Program-made: the position numbers and the translations under genes
Assembly (NCBI RefSeq): GCF_022539505.1
Contig: NC_061509.1
Location: forward strand, 34,972,334-35,036,333
Direction of reading: 5' to 3'
Origin: Lolium rigidum
Lineage: Eukaryota > Streptophyta > Magnoliopsida > Poales > Poaceae
DNA length: 64,000 nt
Notes under the pieces: model-generated
Databases searched by the model: none
What the model was told of the DNA's origin: nothing
The model's input: only the letters and a program-made list of their open reading frames with translations
In this document: piece after piece, positions 20,071 through 29,875 of the stretch
Position numbering within the stretch: the first letter of the stretch is position 1
How the letters are laid out: every line of letters starts with the position of its first letter

Positions 20071-22691
20071 AGCATCCCCAAGCTTAGTTCCTACTCGCCC
20101 TCGAGTAGGTAAACGATAACAAGGATAATTTCTGAAGTGACATGCTACTATCATAATCTTGATCAATACTATTGTAAAGCATATGAGATGAATGAAGTGA
20201 TTCAAAGCAATGGTAAAGATAATGACTAAACAAGCTGAATCATATAGCAAAGACTTTTCATGAATAGTACTTTCAAGACAAGCATCAATAAGTCTTGCAT
20301 AAGAGTTAACTCATAAAGCAATAAATTCTTAGTAGAAAGTTTTGAAGCAACACAAAGGAAGATATAAGTTTCAGCAGTTGCTTTCAACTTCAACATGTAT
20401 ATCTCATGGATAATTGTCAACACAAAGTAATATGATGAGTGCAAATAAGCAAGTATATAAGAATCAATGCACACAGTTGACACAAGTGTTTGCTTCTAAG
20501 ATGGAAAGAAGTAGGTAAACTGACTCAACATAAAGTAAAAGAAAGGCCCTTCGCAGAGGGAAGCATGGATTACTATTTTTGTGCTAGAGCTTTTATTTTG
20601 AAAACATAGAAACAATTTTGTCAACGGTAGTAATAATTCATATGTGTTATGCATAAGACATCCTATAAGTTGCAAGCCTCATGCATCGAATACCAATAGT
20701 GCTCGCACCTTGTCCTAATTAGCTTGGATTTCCATGGATTCTCATTGCATTACATATGTTTCAACCAAGTGTCACAAAGGGGTACCTCTATGCCACCTGT
20801 ACAAAGGTCCAAGGAGATAGATCGCATTTGATTTCTCATTTTTGATAGATCTCAACTTGAGGACATCCATACCGGGACAACATAGAAAACGAGATAATGG
20901 ACTCCTCTTTAATGCTTAAGCATTCAACAACAGATAATATTCTCATAAGAGATTGAGGATTAATGTCCAAGCTGAAACTTCCACCATGATACATGGCTTT
21001 GGTTAGCGGCCCAATGTTCTTCTCTAACAATATGCATACTCAAACCATACAACTCATGGCAAATCACCCTTACTTCAGACAAGACGAACATGCATAGCAA
21101 CTCACATGATATTCAACAAAAGTTGATGGCATCCCCAGAAACATGGTTACCGCTCAACAAGCAACTTATAAGAAATAAGATACATAAACGACATATTCTT
21201 TACCACAATAGTTTTTAAGCTACTTTCCCATGAGCTATATATTGCAAAGACAAGGAATGGAATTTTAAAGGTAGCACTCAAGCAATTTACTTTGGAATGG
21301 CAGAAAAATACCATGTAGTAGGTAGGTATGGTGGACACAAATGGCATAGTTTTTCGCTCAAGGATTTTGGATGCACGAGAAGCATTCCCTCTTAGTACAA
21401 GGCTTTGGCTAGCAAGGTTGTTTGAAGCAAACACAAGTATGAACTGGTACAGCAAAACTTACATAAGAACATATTGCAAGCATTATAAGACTATATACTG
21501 TCTTCCTTGTTGTTCAAACACCTTAACCAGAAAATATCTAGACTTTAGAGAGACCAATCATGCAAACCAAATTTCAACAAGCTCTATGGTAGTTCTTCAT
21601 TAATGGGTGCAAAGTACATGATGCAAGAGCTTAAACATGATCTATTTGAGCACAACAATTGCCAAGTATCAAATTATTCAAGACAATATACCAATTACCA
21701 CATGAAGCATTTTCTGTTTCCAACCAAATAGCAATGAACGAAGCAGTTTCAACCTTCGCCATGAACATTAAAAGTAAAGCTAAGAACACCTGTGTTCATA
21801 TGCAACAGTGGAGCGTGTCTCTCTCCCACACAATGAATGCTAGGATCCGAATTTATTCAAACAAAAACAAAAATAAAAGCACACAGACGCTCCAAGTAAA
21901 GCACATAAGATGTGATGGAATAAAAATATAGTTTCACTAGAGGTGACCTGATAAGTTGTTGATGAAGAAGGGGATGCCTTGGGCATCCCCAAGCTTAGAT
22001 GCTTGAGTCTTCTTGAAATATGCAGGGATGAACCACGGAGGCATCCCCAAGCTTAGACTTTTCACTCTTCTTGATCGTATTATATCATCCTCCTCTCTTG
22101 ACCCTTGAAAACTTCCTCCACACCAAACTCAAAACAATCTCATTAGAGGGTTAGTGCATAATCAAAAATTCACATATTCAGAGGTGACATAATCATTCTT
22201 AACACTTCTGGATATTGCACAAAGCTACTGAAAGTTAATGGAACAAAGAAATCCATCCAACATAGCAAAAGAGGCAATGTGAAATAAAAGGCAGAATCTG
22301 TCAAAACAGAACAGTTCGTAAAGATGAATTTTTTAGCGGCACTTAACTGGCTCAGATGAAGAAGCTCAAATTGAATGAAAGTTGTGTACATATCTTAGGA
22401 TCATTCACGTAAATTGGCAGATTTTTCTGAGTTACCTACAGAAGGGGCTACTCAAATTCGTGACAGCAAGAAATCTGTTTTTGCGCAGTAATCCAAATCT
22501 AGTATCAACTCTACTATCAAAGACTTTACTTGGTACAACAATGCAATAAAGTAAAGATAAGGAGAGGTTGCTACAGTAGTAACAACTTCCAAGACAAAAA
22601 TATAAAACAAAAATTGCAGAAGTAAAATAATGGGTTGTCTCCCATAAGCGCTTTTCTTTAACGCCTTTCAGCTAGGCGCAGAAAGTGTAAA
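20071..22691 (-). other. Element B: non-coding interior with repeated polypurine motif
   Basis: There are 2.6 kb of AT-rich DNA with only short frames (longest about 100 codons, no recognisable domain). The putative polypurine tract beside the 3' LTR (GCATCCCCAAGCTTAG in plus orientation, 20072-20087) recurs at 21983-21998 and 22041-22056. A perfect hairpin, GGGGATGCC-TTG-GGCATCCCC, lies at 21970-21990 and overlaps the second copy. Confidence 0.7.
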
Positions 22692-23336
22692 TCAAGTATT
22701 ATCAAGAGAAGAAGCATCAACAAAGGAGTTAGGAGTTTTCTCAACAATGCATTGTATCTTATCTATGTAAGTTTCAGAGGCTCCTCTTTCATTACTTTTA
22801 GGCTTACTATCCTCATCAAATAAATTTTCAGGAACAATCCAATCAAAATTCTTTTCTAATGCCTCGTGCATTCCTATGAGTTTATAAGGTATTGGTACTT
22901 TAATCTCCCCCTCACAATTGACTTTATTAGTGTACTTTAGTCTATCTTTTTCCATCCTTTCAAGAGTATTTGCAAAATTGGTATAAAAGCCAAGCATCTT
23001 ATGTTGCATAAAGACTTTTCTAGCTTCTCTAGCTACATCTCCAAATTCTTTAAGAAGGGTTTCTAAAACAAAATCTTTCTTCTCTCCTTCTTCCATATCA
23101 GAGAGTGTAAGAAACATATGTTGCATTATGGGGTTAAGATTAACAAATCTAGCTTCCAACATGTGTACTAAAGAGGCAGTAGCAATTTCATAAGTAGGAG
23201 CAAGTTCTACCAAGGGTCTATCTTCAAAATCTTTAACTGTACTAGCATGAGTGAAGAATTCTTCTATATTATCTCTTCCAATGATAGACCCATGCCCTAC
23301 TGATATATCTTTCAGAGTGAACTTAGGGGGAAGCAT
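22692..23336 (-). CDS. Element B: gag-like ORF of unknown family (214 aa)
   Basis: An unbroken frame starts at ATG 23336 (MLPPKFTLKDISVGHGSIIG) shortly after the primer site and ends at 22692. The protein is helical and acidic (ALEKNFDWIVPENLFDEDSKPKS; TKDFEDRPLVELAPTYE-like N-terminal part). It has no zinc knuckle and no DGG protease site. Its position in place of gag suggests a capsid-like or RNA-binding role for mobilisation by a partner element; this is inference. It is intact in a copy whose LTRs differ by about 2 percent, which hints that the protein was needed recently. Confidence 0.6.
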   Translation of the reverse strand: MLPPKFTLKDISVGHGSIIGRDNIEEFFTHASTVKDFEDRPLVELAPTYEIATASLVHMLEARFVNLNPIMQHMFLTLSDMEEGEKKDFVLETLLKEFGDVAREARKVFMQHKMLGFYTNFANTLERMEKDRLKYTNKVNCEGEIKVPIPYKLIGMHEALEKNFDWIVPENLFDEDSKPKSNERGASETYIDKIQCIVEKTPNSFVDASSLDNT

Positions 23337-23568
23337 GATGAAATAAACAAAAGGTAAATAAAGTAAATGCAAGTAACTAATTTTTGTGTGTTTTTGGTAT
23401 AAAGAAAGCAAACAAGATAGAAAATAAAATAAAGCAAGTAACTAATTTTTTTTGTGTTCTTGATATAAAGAAAGCAAACAAGACAGAAAATAAAATAAAG
23501 TAAAGAAAGACAATAAACAAAGTAAAGAGATTGGATGTGAGAGACTCCCCTTGCAGCGTGTCTTGATC

Positions 23569-23586
23569 TCCCCGGCAACGGCGCCA
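23569..23586 (-). other. Element B: primer-binding site
   Basis: The minus strand reads TGGCGCCGTTGCCGGGGA, complementary to a tRNA 3' end ending in TGGCGCC-type pairing. The gap to the LTR edge at 23598 is 11 nt, longer than the few bases seen in A, C and E. Confidence 0.7.
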
Positions 23587-23597
23587 GAAAATATAGC

Positions 23598-25225
23598 TGC
23601 TGACGCGCGACAGTAGCTTCCTTGTGACGGTAAAGCACTCGTCCGTTGGGAACCCCAAGAGGAAGGTGTGATGCGTACAGCAGCAAGTTTTCCCTCAGTA
23701 AGAAACCAAGGTTTATCGAACCAGTAGGAGATGAAGGCCACGTGAAGGTTGTTGGTGGAGGAGTGTAGTGCGGCGCAACACCAGGGATTCCGGCGCCAAC
23801 ATGGAACCTGCACAACACAATCAAGATACTTTGCCCCAACTTAACAGTGAGGTTGTCAATCTCACCGGCTTGCTGTAAACAATGGATTAAACGTATGGTG
23901 TGGAGAATGATGTTTGTTTGCAAAGAACAGCAGAGAACAATGATTGCAGTAGGTTGTATTTTAGATGTAAAAGAATGGACCGGGGTCCACAGTTCACTAG
24001 TGGTGTCTCTCCAATAAGATAAATAGCATGTTGGGTGAACAAATTACAGGTGGGCAATTGACAAATAGAGAGGGCATAACAATGCACATACATATCATGA
24101 TGACTACTATGAGATTTACTTAGGGCATTACGACAAAGAACATAGACCGCTATCCGGCATGCATCTATGCCTAAAAAGTCCACATTCGGGTTAGCATCCG
24201 CACCCCTTCCGGTATTAAGTTGCAAACAACGGACAATTGCATTAAGTATGGTGCGTAATGTAATCAACACAAATATCCTTAGACAAAGCATCGATGTTTT
24301 ATCCCTAGTGGCAACGAGCACATCCACAACCTTAGAACTTTCTGTCATCTGTCCCAGATTCAATGGAGGCATGAACCCGACTATCGAGCATAAATACTCC
24401 CTCTTGGAGTTACAAGTATCAACTTGGCCAGAGCCTCTACTAGCAACGGAGAGCATGCAAGATCATAAACAACACATATATGATAGATCAATAATCAACT
24501 TGACATAGTATTCCATATTCATCGGATCCCACCAAACACAACATGTAGCATTACAAATAGATGATCTTGATCATGATAGGCAGCTCACAAGATCTAAACA
24601 TGATAGCACAAGAGGAGAAGACAACCATCTAGCTACTGCTATGGACCCATAGTCCAAGGATGAACTACTCACGCATCAATCCGGAGGCGGGCATGATGAT
24701 GTAGAGTCCTCCGGTGATGATTCCCCTCTCCCGGCGGGGTGCCGGAGGGTGATCTCCTGAATCCCCCGAGATGGGATTGGCGGCGACGGCGTCTGCGGAA
24801 CTTTTCTCGTATCGTGGCTCTCGGTACTAGGGTTTTCGCGACGAAGGCTATAAGTAGGCGGAAGGGCAGAGTCGGAGGAGGCACGGGGGCCCCACACCAT
24901 AGGGCGGCGCGGGCCCCACCTTGGCCGCGCCGCCTTGTGGTGTTAGCCCCTCGTGGACCCACTTCGTATCCTCTTCGGTCTTCTGGAAGCTCCGTGGAAA
25001 AATAAGACCCTGGGCGTTTGTTTCGTCCAATTCCGAGAATATTTCCTGTGTAGGATTTCTGAAACCAAAAACAGCAGAAAACGAGAGCTGGCGCTTCGGC
25101 ATCTTGTTAATAGGTTAGTACCGGAAAATGCATAAAAATGATATAAAGTGTATATAAAACATGTGAGTATTGTCATAAAACTAGCATGGAACATAAGAAA
25201 TTATAGATACGTTTGAGACGTATCA
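23598..25225 (-). repeat. Element B: 5' LTR
   Basis: Partner of 18444-20070; it begins TGCTGACGCGCG and ends GAGACGTATCA in plus orientation and is followed by the target duplication TCGAG. Confidence 0.93.
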
Positions 25226-26563
25226 TCGAGTAAAACAGGGGAGGCCGCACATGTCCTCCTCATCGACCTCTGGTGAGTGGCGACGTTCTCTCCTTTCTTG
25301 TCGCGCCCTGTCGACCCGCGCCTGTGTTGCTGTATCTCTTGCCGACGTTCTCGGAGGGTCCTGAACCACTACTGTGGGTCGTGGACTATTTTGTCTTGCC
25401 GTGCCTTTGGGAGGTGTGCTTGTACTTGCGAATGCTGTCCCCATAACTCCGACTCCTGCCATAGCCATGTTATACAATGCTTCTCTTGGATCTCCGGGAG
25501 GTGGCCTGGATGCCAGTATGTAAGGCTGAGTCGCCATGTATCCGGCTTCCGGTGTTTTGGGGATGATGTTTCCTCTTGTGTCTATCGACATAAAAGACAT
25601 GTCAAGGTTTTGGACCAGATGCTCCCTCTCGTGCTCCGGTATGTTGTGCAGCCGAGATCTTGCCCTGTTGCGAGCTTCTCTGTGACTATCTCCGGAAGTT
25701 CCTGATTGTCGGCTCAGCTCAGCTCTTCGCCTACTTGACGCGGAAGCTCCTGCTTTTCTTTGCTCCAATATCACCCTTTATTTCTCCAGTTCTCGACCAG
25801 CACGCGCGAGTCTGTATTGGTACGCTTGCAACTCCTCCACCGTCGCGGTGGTGGTCAACGGATTGGTACCGTTCAAGGCTGTTGTCGCTCTATCCCAAGC
25901 TGCTTGCGGTAGTTGCAACTTCTGGCGTGGTGTAGTCCCGACATATTTGGTCCCTAAACCTCGCGTAAGATCAGCGGGATCGACGTATGGATTTCCCAAA
26001 TCATCGAAAGCCTCTGATGTTTCGTTCTCCGGATGGCTGGATTCGCCAATCACGTATACTTGATGATATGTTGGCCCTGAGTTGTTCTTTTCTGGGTCGG
26101 TGACACCGTCGTAACGATCGGCGAAGACCTCCCGAATAAGGGTAGATTTGTCGATGAAGCTATCGACACTATCTGAGTCACTGCTTATATTGGAGTCCGC
26201 AGACGACCCGAAGGACATGTTGCTGAAGATCTTGGCGAGTTTTCCGCTTAACGCGGGCTTGGTGAAGATTGACGGCGAGATCTCCTCTTCGCCTGACTTG
26301 AAGGATGATGCCGATCCCGAGAAATCAGAATCGACCGCGAACGATCCCGAAGAATTCGGCATCGCGAGACGGTGAGATCCATCCTTCCCGACGCGGAAGT
26401 GGAAACTTCCGAACGTCATCTCCATGGGCTCCTCCAGATACGCATATGCATCCACACGGGAGGGCGGGTGAGGAATAAAATCGACTAGATCAGTTTCGAT
26501 CCGTTTACCTCCATCCATCGCGTTGCTTGCCACCGAAGATATCGACGATGTTGAACGTGCCAT
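25226..26563 (-). pseudogene. Element A: gag, N-terminal half (right of insert B)
   Basis: Translation would start at ATG 26563 (MARSTSSISSV). The frame contains PMEMTFGSFHFRVGKDGSHRLAMP, a Ser/Asp-rich region and an Arg-rich helical region ending near CGLPCFTR, where B entered. A TAA at 25778-25780 breaks it. Elements C and H have matching N-terminal gags (MIGSFNFRVRS; MEMAFGSVHYNVN), so the fold is shared in this lineage. Confidence 0.82.
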
Positions 26564-26590
26564 CGAGATCAGCTCCTTGTCGCCTCTAAT

Positions 26591-26607
26591 TCCCACAAAC
26601 GGCGCCA
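26591..26607 (-). other. Element A: primer-binding site
   Basis: The minus strand reads TGGCGCCGTTTGTGGGA two bases inside the 5' LTR edge at 26610. Confidence 0.75.
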
Positions 26608-26609
26608 AT

Positions 26610-27001
26610 TGACAAGGTATTAACTTGTCAATGCCTACAGATTGTAGACTAGGGTTTTAGCGGAAGTAGAGGGCAAGTAGATCTCGAGGGTTTCAGCCGG
26701 AAAAGGTACTCGACTGCTAGAAAAACTAGGGTTATGTTGACAATGAATCGATCCTCTCTTTGTCCCTCGACTCCCCCTTATATAGGATGCGGAGTCGAGG
26801 GCTTCGTGATGTACAAGTTACAAAGTCCGGGAGACTCTCTGAGTTTGATCCGTAGTAGTTACAAGTCATTATTTCTAATACAACTCTATGTTTCCAAACT
26901 GCTTCACAACTGGGCTTCCGGGCTTCATAAACTTCGGGTTGTGGGCCTTCAACAAACCCCGGGTACCTTCTTCGGCAAGCCCATTGGGGATGCCTATGTC
27001 A
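26610..27001 (-). repeat. Element A: 5' LTR
   Basis: 392 bp, 99.2 percent identical to the 3' LTR by my count (three C/T differences). TATA box TATATAA on the minus strand at 26778-26784. Target duplication GCAAG follows at 27002-27006. Confidence 0.95.
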
Positions 27002-27006
27002 GCAAG

Positions 27007-27235
27007 GAACATCACCCTATTTATTGGAGGCTTCCCCAAGGAGGCGCCACTTCCCACGAAGCCCACTTCCCGGTCCAACGGTCCAGATGACGCACTTCCT
27101 CCGTGACCAGCGGCTCGCGTGGCAACCGCTTGAGTCGTGCGCTGACTCGGGTCGCAAACCGGGCCCAGCCACGATAGGGCCCCTGCCCTTTCGCCTCTTG
27201 ATGGACACGTGCAGGACAGGCGCCCGGGGGGCTAC
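27007..27235 (+). other. Element F: internal remnant with polypurine tract
   Basis: This continues the F interior after element A. It has no convincing ORF. GGCGCCCGGGGGGCTAC ends at 27235, directly before the LTR, and is the likely polypurine tract; its orientation makes F a plus-strand element. Confidence 0.6.
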
Positions 27236-28168
27236 TGTGGGATCCCTGGCAACTAGGTTGCCATGGACCTACGGTTGCTAGGCCCATAGTAGCTACTCAG
27301 AAACAATCACTTGAGGAGACTACTCCCGAGTGAGGCTCCATGAGGTATAAAACCCTCTTGGAGGCATCAAGCTGGAGCAGAAGACAGGCTCGGGGAGGAA
27401 CTCCCTCGCGGAGGTCCCCGAGCCACCAGCCTCCCTCAGTCAGAGAGCCCCCTTTTTGGGGGGCAGTAAGATCAAGGAAGGGAGCATTGGATTCTCTCCT
27501 AACAAGGCCTGCAGCAAGGACCAGAAGAGAGGGCCCCGAAGGCTACAAGACAAGCCGGGCTGACGCCGCGCACGTCATGGCTGAGCTCAAAAGCTCCATC
27601 CCGAGGAGGCGTGACGCCACTGCCTCTTTGGTGCTAAAGAGGGCTCGACGAGGACTAAAGCACCAATACCATGTCCTTGCCACTTTAATGCAAGGCCGGG
27701 TGGACGGCACAAACGGCCACCAGAGGCATCATCGACGACCTCAGCATCTGCCATGGACCGGCACTTTAATCGACCATGGACTATGTCCATCCTGTAAAGG
27801 GCGAGGGAGTTTCCCGCCCTCAGTTTGGAGATGTGGCGACCCTTCCCCCTCTAGATATTTTTGGGGAAGAGGACCAGCTCCCCTATATAAGGACTAGCCT
27901 AGCTAGCATAGAAGGGGAGGATCCCGGGCGATCGCAAACCCTAGATACTTGTACGGTCATCTTCTCCATTGTGACATGCAATACATACACCAAGGCATGA
28001 CGTAGGGGTTTTACCTCTTCGAGGGCCCTGAACCTGGGTAACTACTGCATCTCTCTCTGTAGTGTTACCAACGTCGAGAAGGTGTCGACGTGATCTTGAG
28101 TCCCCTGTGTTCGAACCTCTCATTGTTCGGTGACACCCGTGTTCCTGCTCGGACACGAATCTCCGGCA
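27236..28168 (+). repeat. Element F: 3' LTR (933 bp)
   Basis: It begins TGTGGGATCC, ends ATCTCCGGCA, and matches 53161-54091 (5' LTR of F2) over its length. TATA box TATATAA at 27884-27890. The 5' LTR and coding part of F are absent; they were probably lost in the deletion that joined F to the D LTR near 6870-6897. Confidence 0.88.
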
Positions 28169-28330
28169 CGGGTCACGATACTAAGCCGGCCGCGTGAGAG
28201 GGATAGGGCTAGCCGGCAAAAGCGGTAAAGTACTTGAAAAAAGCATTGGTACCGGGCGCGCTTGCAACGCAAGTTTTTTCATTATAACATAGGGTACAAA
28301 AGAGATACAGGGATACATACATTTCACCTC

Positions 28331-28915
28331 TCAAGTGTAAAAGGGGCGGAGCAAGTTGACATTCCAGGAACATTTAGTCTCCTCGTCAGCCATGTCCGGC
28401 TTGTTTTTCTTAGCCTCTTGGGCATCTATGAGATAGTAGGAATCATTGCCCAAGGCTTTGCTCACGATGAAGGGACCTTCCCATGGGGAGGATAGTTTGT
28501 GCTGGCCGGCTGTCCGTTGGATCAGCCGGAGCACTAGGTCTCCTTCACGGAATGCTAGGGGCTGAACTTTCCGGCTGTGATAGCGACGGAGGCTTTGCTG
28601 GTATACAACGGATCTGGACACGGCTAGTAGCTGGGCCTCTTCGACCAGGTCGACTCCGTCTTCGCGGGCCTCTCTAGCGTCCACCTCGGTGTATAGCTTG
28701 ATTCTGGGCACGTCGTGCTCGATATCAGTCGACAGGATGGCCTCGGCCCCATAGATGAGGAAGAAAGGCGTGAAGCCGACGGAGCGGTTTGGCGTTGTGC
28801 GTAAGCTCCACAGCACAGAGGGAAGCTCTTCGATCCAGTAGCCGGTGGCGCGCTCCAGCGGCTCAACCAGCCGGGGCCGGATGCCGGCCAGGATCAAGCC
28901 GTTGGCTTTCTCCAC
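28331..28915 (-). pseudogene. Element E: integrase C-terminal part
   Basis: MEKANGLILAGIRPRLVEPLE carries the last catalytic residue (Glu of VEKANG). WIEELPSVLWSLRTTPNRSVGFTPFFLIYGAEA follows, then a basic region and SPWEGPFIVSKAL, the C-terminal DNA-binding domain. The frame is open but separated from the upstream integrase core by stops at 28916-29167. The 28169-28330 stretch to its left holds no coding signal. Confidence 0.82.
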
Positions 28916-29167
28916 CTGCCCGTTGGACTTGGCGTGAGCTACGGACGCTAGGTCCAGCTGGATCCCTTTTTCACCGCAGAAGCGGGAGAAGACTCCTTGG
29001 GCGAAGTTGGTGCCGTTGTCGGTAATGATGCTATGGGGATAGCCATATCACCGGATGATGTCCTTCAGGAAGGTGACGGCTGTGGAGCCATCCAATTTCT
29101 TGGTAGGCTTGGTCTCTATCCACTTGGTGAATTTGTCGACCATTATGAGGAGATGTGTCATGCCGCC

Positions 29168-29797
29168 TCAGGCAGTTTTAAATGGGCCGACCATGTCGAG
29201 GCCCCACACAGCAAATGGCCAAGTGATGGGGATGGTCTTCAAGGCAGAAGCCAGCGCATGCCTTCTGTTGGCAAAGCACTGACAGCCATTGCATGCCCTG
29301 ACCATGTTCTCCGCATCTTTCAGTTCGGTTGGCCAATAAAAGCCATGGCGGAAGGCTTTGCACACGATGGCTCTGGAGGAGGCGTGATGTCCGCACTCTC
29401 CTTGGAGGATCTCTCTGAGGAGCTCGATCCCTTGAGCCGGCTCGACGCAATGCTGGAACACCCCACTTATGCTGCGCTTGTACAGCTGGTGGTTGATGAT
29501 GGTGTAGGCCTTGGCCCTTCTCTCGATTTGCCTGGCTTGGTCTCGGTCCTCGAGCAACTTGCCATCTGCCAGGTATGAGAGGAATTCTTGTGCCCACGAT
29601 GGTACACATTTTATCTTGAACACACTTGCCACCGTTGCCCCCAGCTTGGAAGCCCCCGGGACCGGCTTGCGAGCCCCCGATTTTGGCTGAGAAGCCCCCG
29701 GGTCCGGCTGAGTAGCCCCCGGGTTTGGCTGAGAAGCCCCCAAGTCCGGCTGAGGAGCCCCCGGGTCCAACTGAGGAGCCCCCGGGTCAGCCGGCAT
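29168..29797 (-). pseudogene. Element E: RNase H-integrase linker and zinc finger
   Basis: The frame begins with a Pro/Gly/Ala repeat (see 29648-29790), then FLSYLADGKLLEDRDQARQIERRAKAY, HQLYKRSISGVFQHC, the HHCC finger (CGHHASSRAIVCKAF...CNGCQCFANR) and WGLDMVGPFKTA, which holds the first catalytic Asp. It would tether and insert cDNA; the core beyond it is broken. Confidence 0.8.
29648..29790 (-). repeat. 21-bp tandem repeat in the pol linker (about 7 copies)
   Basis: Head-to-tail 21-bp units of the form GAAGCCCCCGGGTCCGGCTGA encode a degenerate heptad (PGAxQPD) between RNase H and the integrase finger. On the minus strand each unit contains CGGGGGCT, the same core as the polypurine tracts of A and G. 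Confidence 0.85.
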
Positions 29798-29875
29798 GTA
29801 TATGGAGTCGGAATCAGGCGAAGGTGTGATGGATGGCTTCCGCAGATGTTCTAGGGCGACGCCGGATGGAATAGC

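Larger units (their letters stand above)
18444..25225 (-). mobile_element. Element B: non-autonomous gypsy-like LTR element, Sabrina-like
   Basis: LTRs of 1627 bp (18444-20070) and 1628 bp (23598-25225) flank a 3.5-kb interior, with a 5-bp target duplication TCGAG at 18439-18443 and 25226-25230. The interior has a primer site and one gag-sized ORF but no protease, RT, RNase H or integrase, so it must rely on enzymes made elsewhere. LTR ends, primer site and the repeated GCATCCCCAAGCTTAG motif resemble the Triticeae family Sabrina; that name is from memory. The LTRs differ at roughly 35 substitutions plus indels (about 2 percent). Confidence 0.9.
7226..27001 (-). mobile_element. Element A: complete Tat-type gypsy retrotransposon with antisense gene
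   Basis: Two 392-bp LTRs (7226-7617 and 26610-27001) differ at three sites, all C/T. The perfect target duplication GCAAG lies at 7221-7225 and 27002-27006. From right to left on the minus strand come primer site, gag, protease, RT, RNase H and integrase; an oppositely directed gene then lies on the plus strand, then hairpin repeats, polypurine tract and 3' LTR. B has inserted in gag, so without B and its target duplication A is about 13 kb. At the usual grass LTR rate the three differences correspond to a few hundred thousand years, with a wide error. Gag and pol are broken by stops. I do not assign a family name. Confidence 0.93.
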
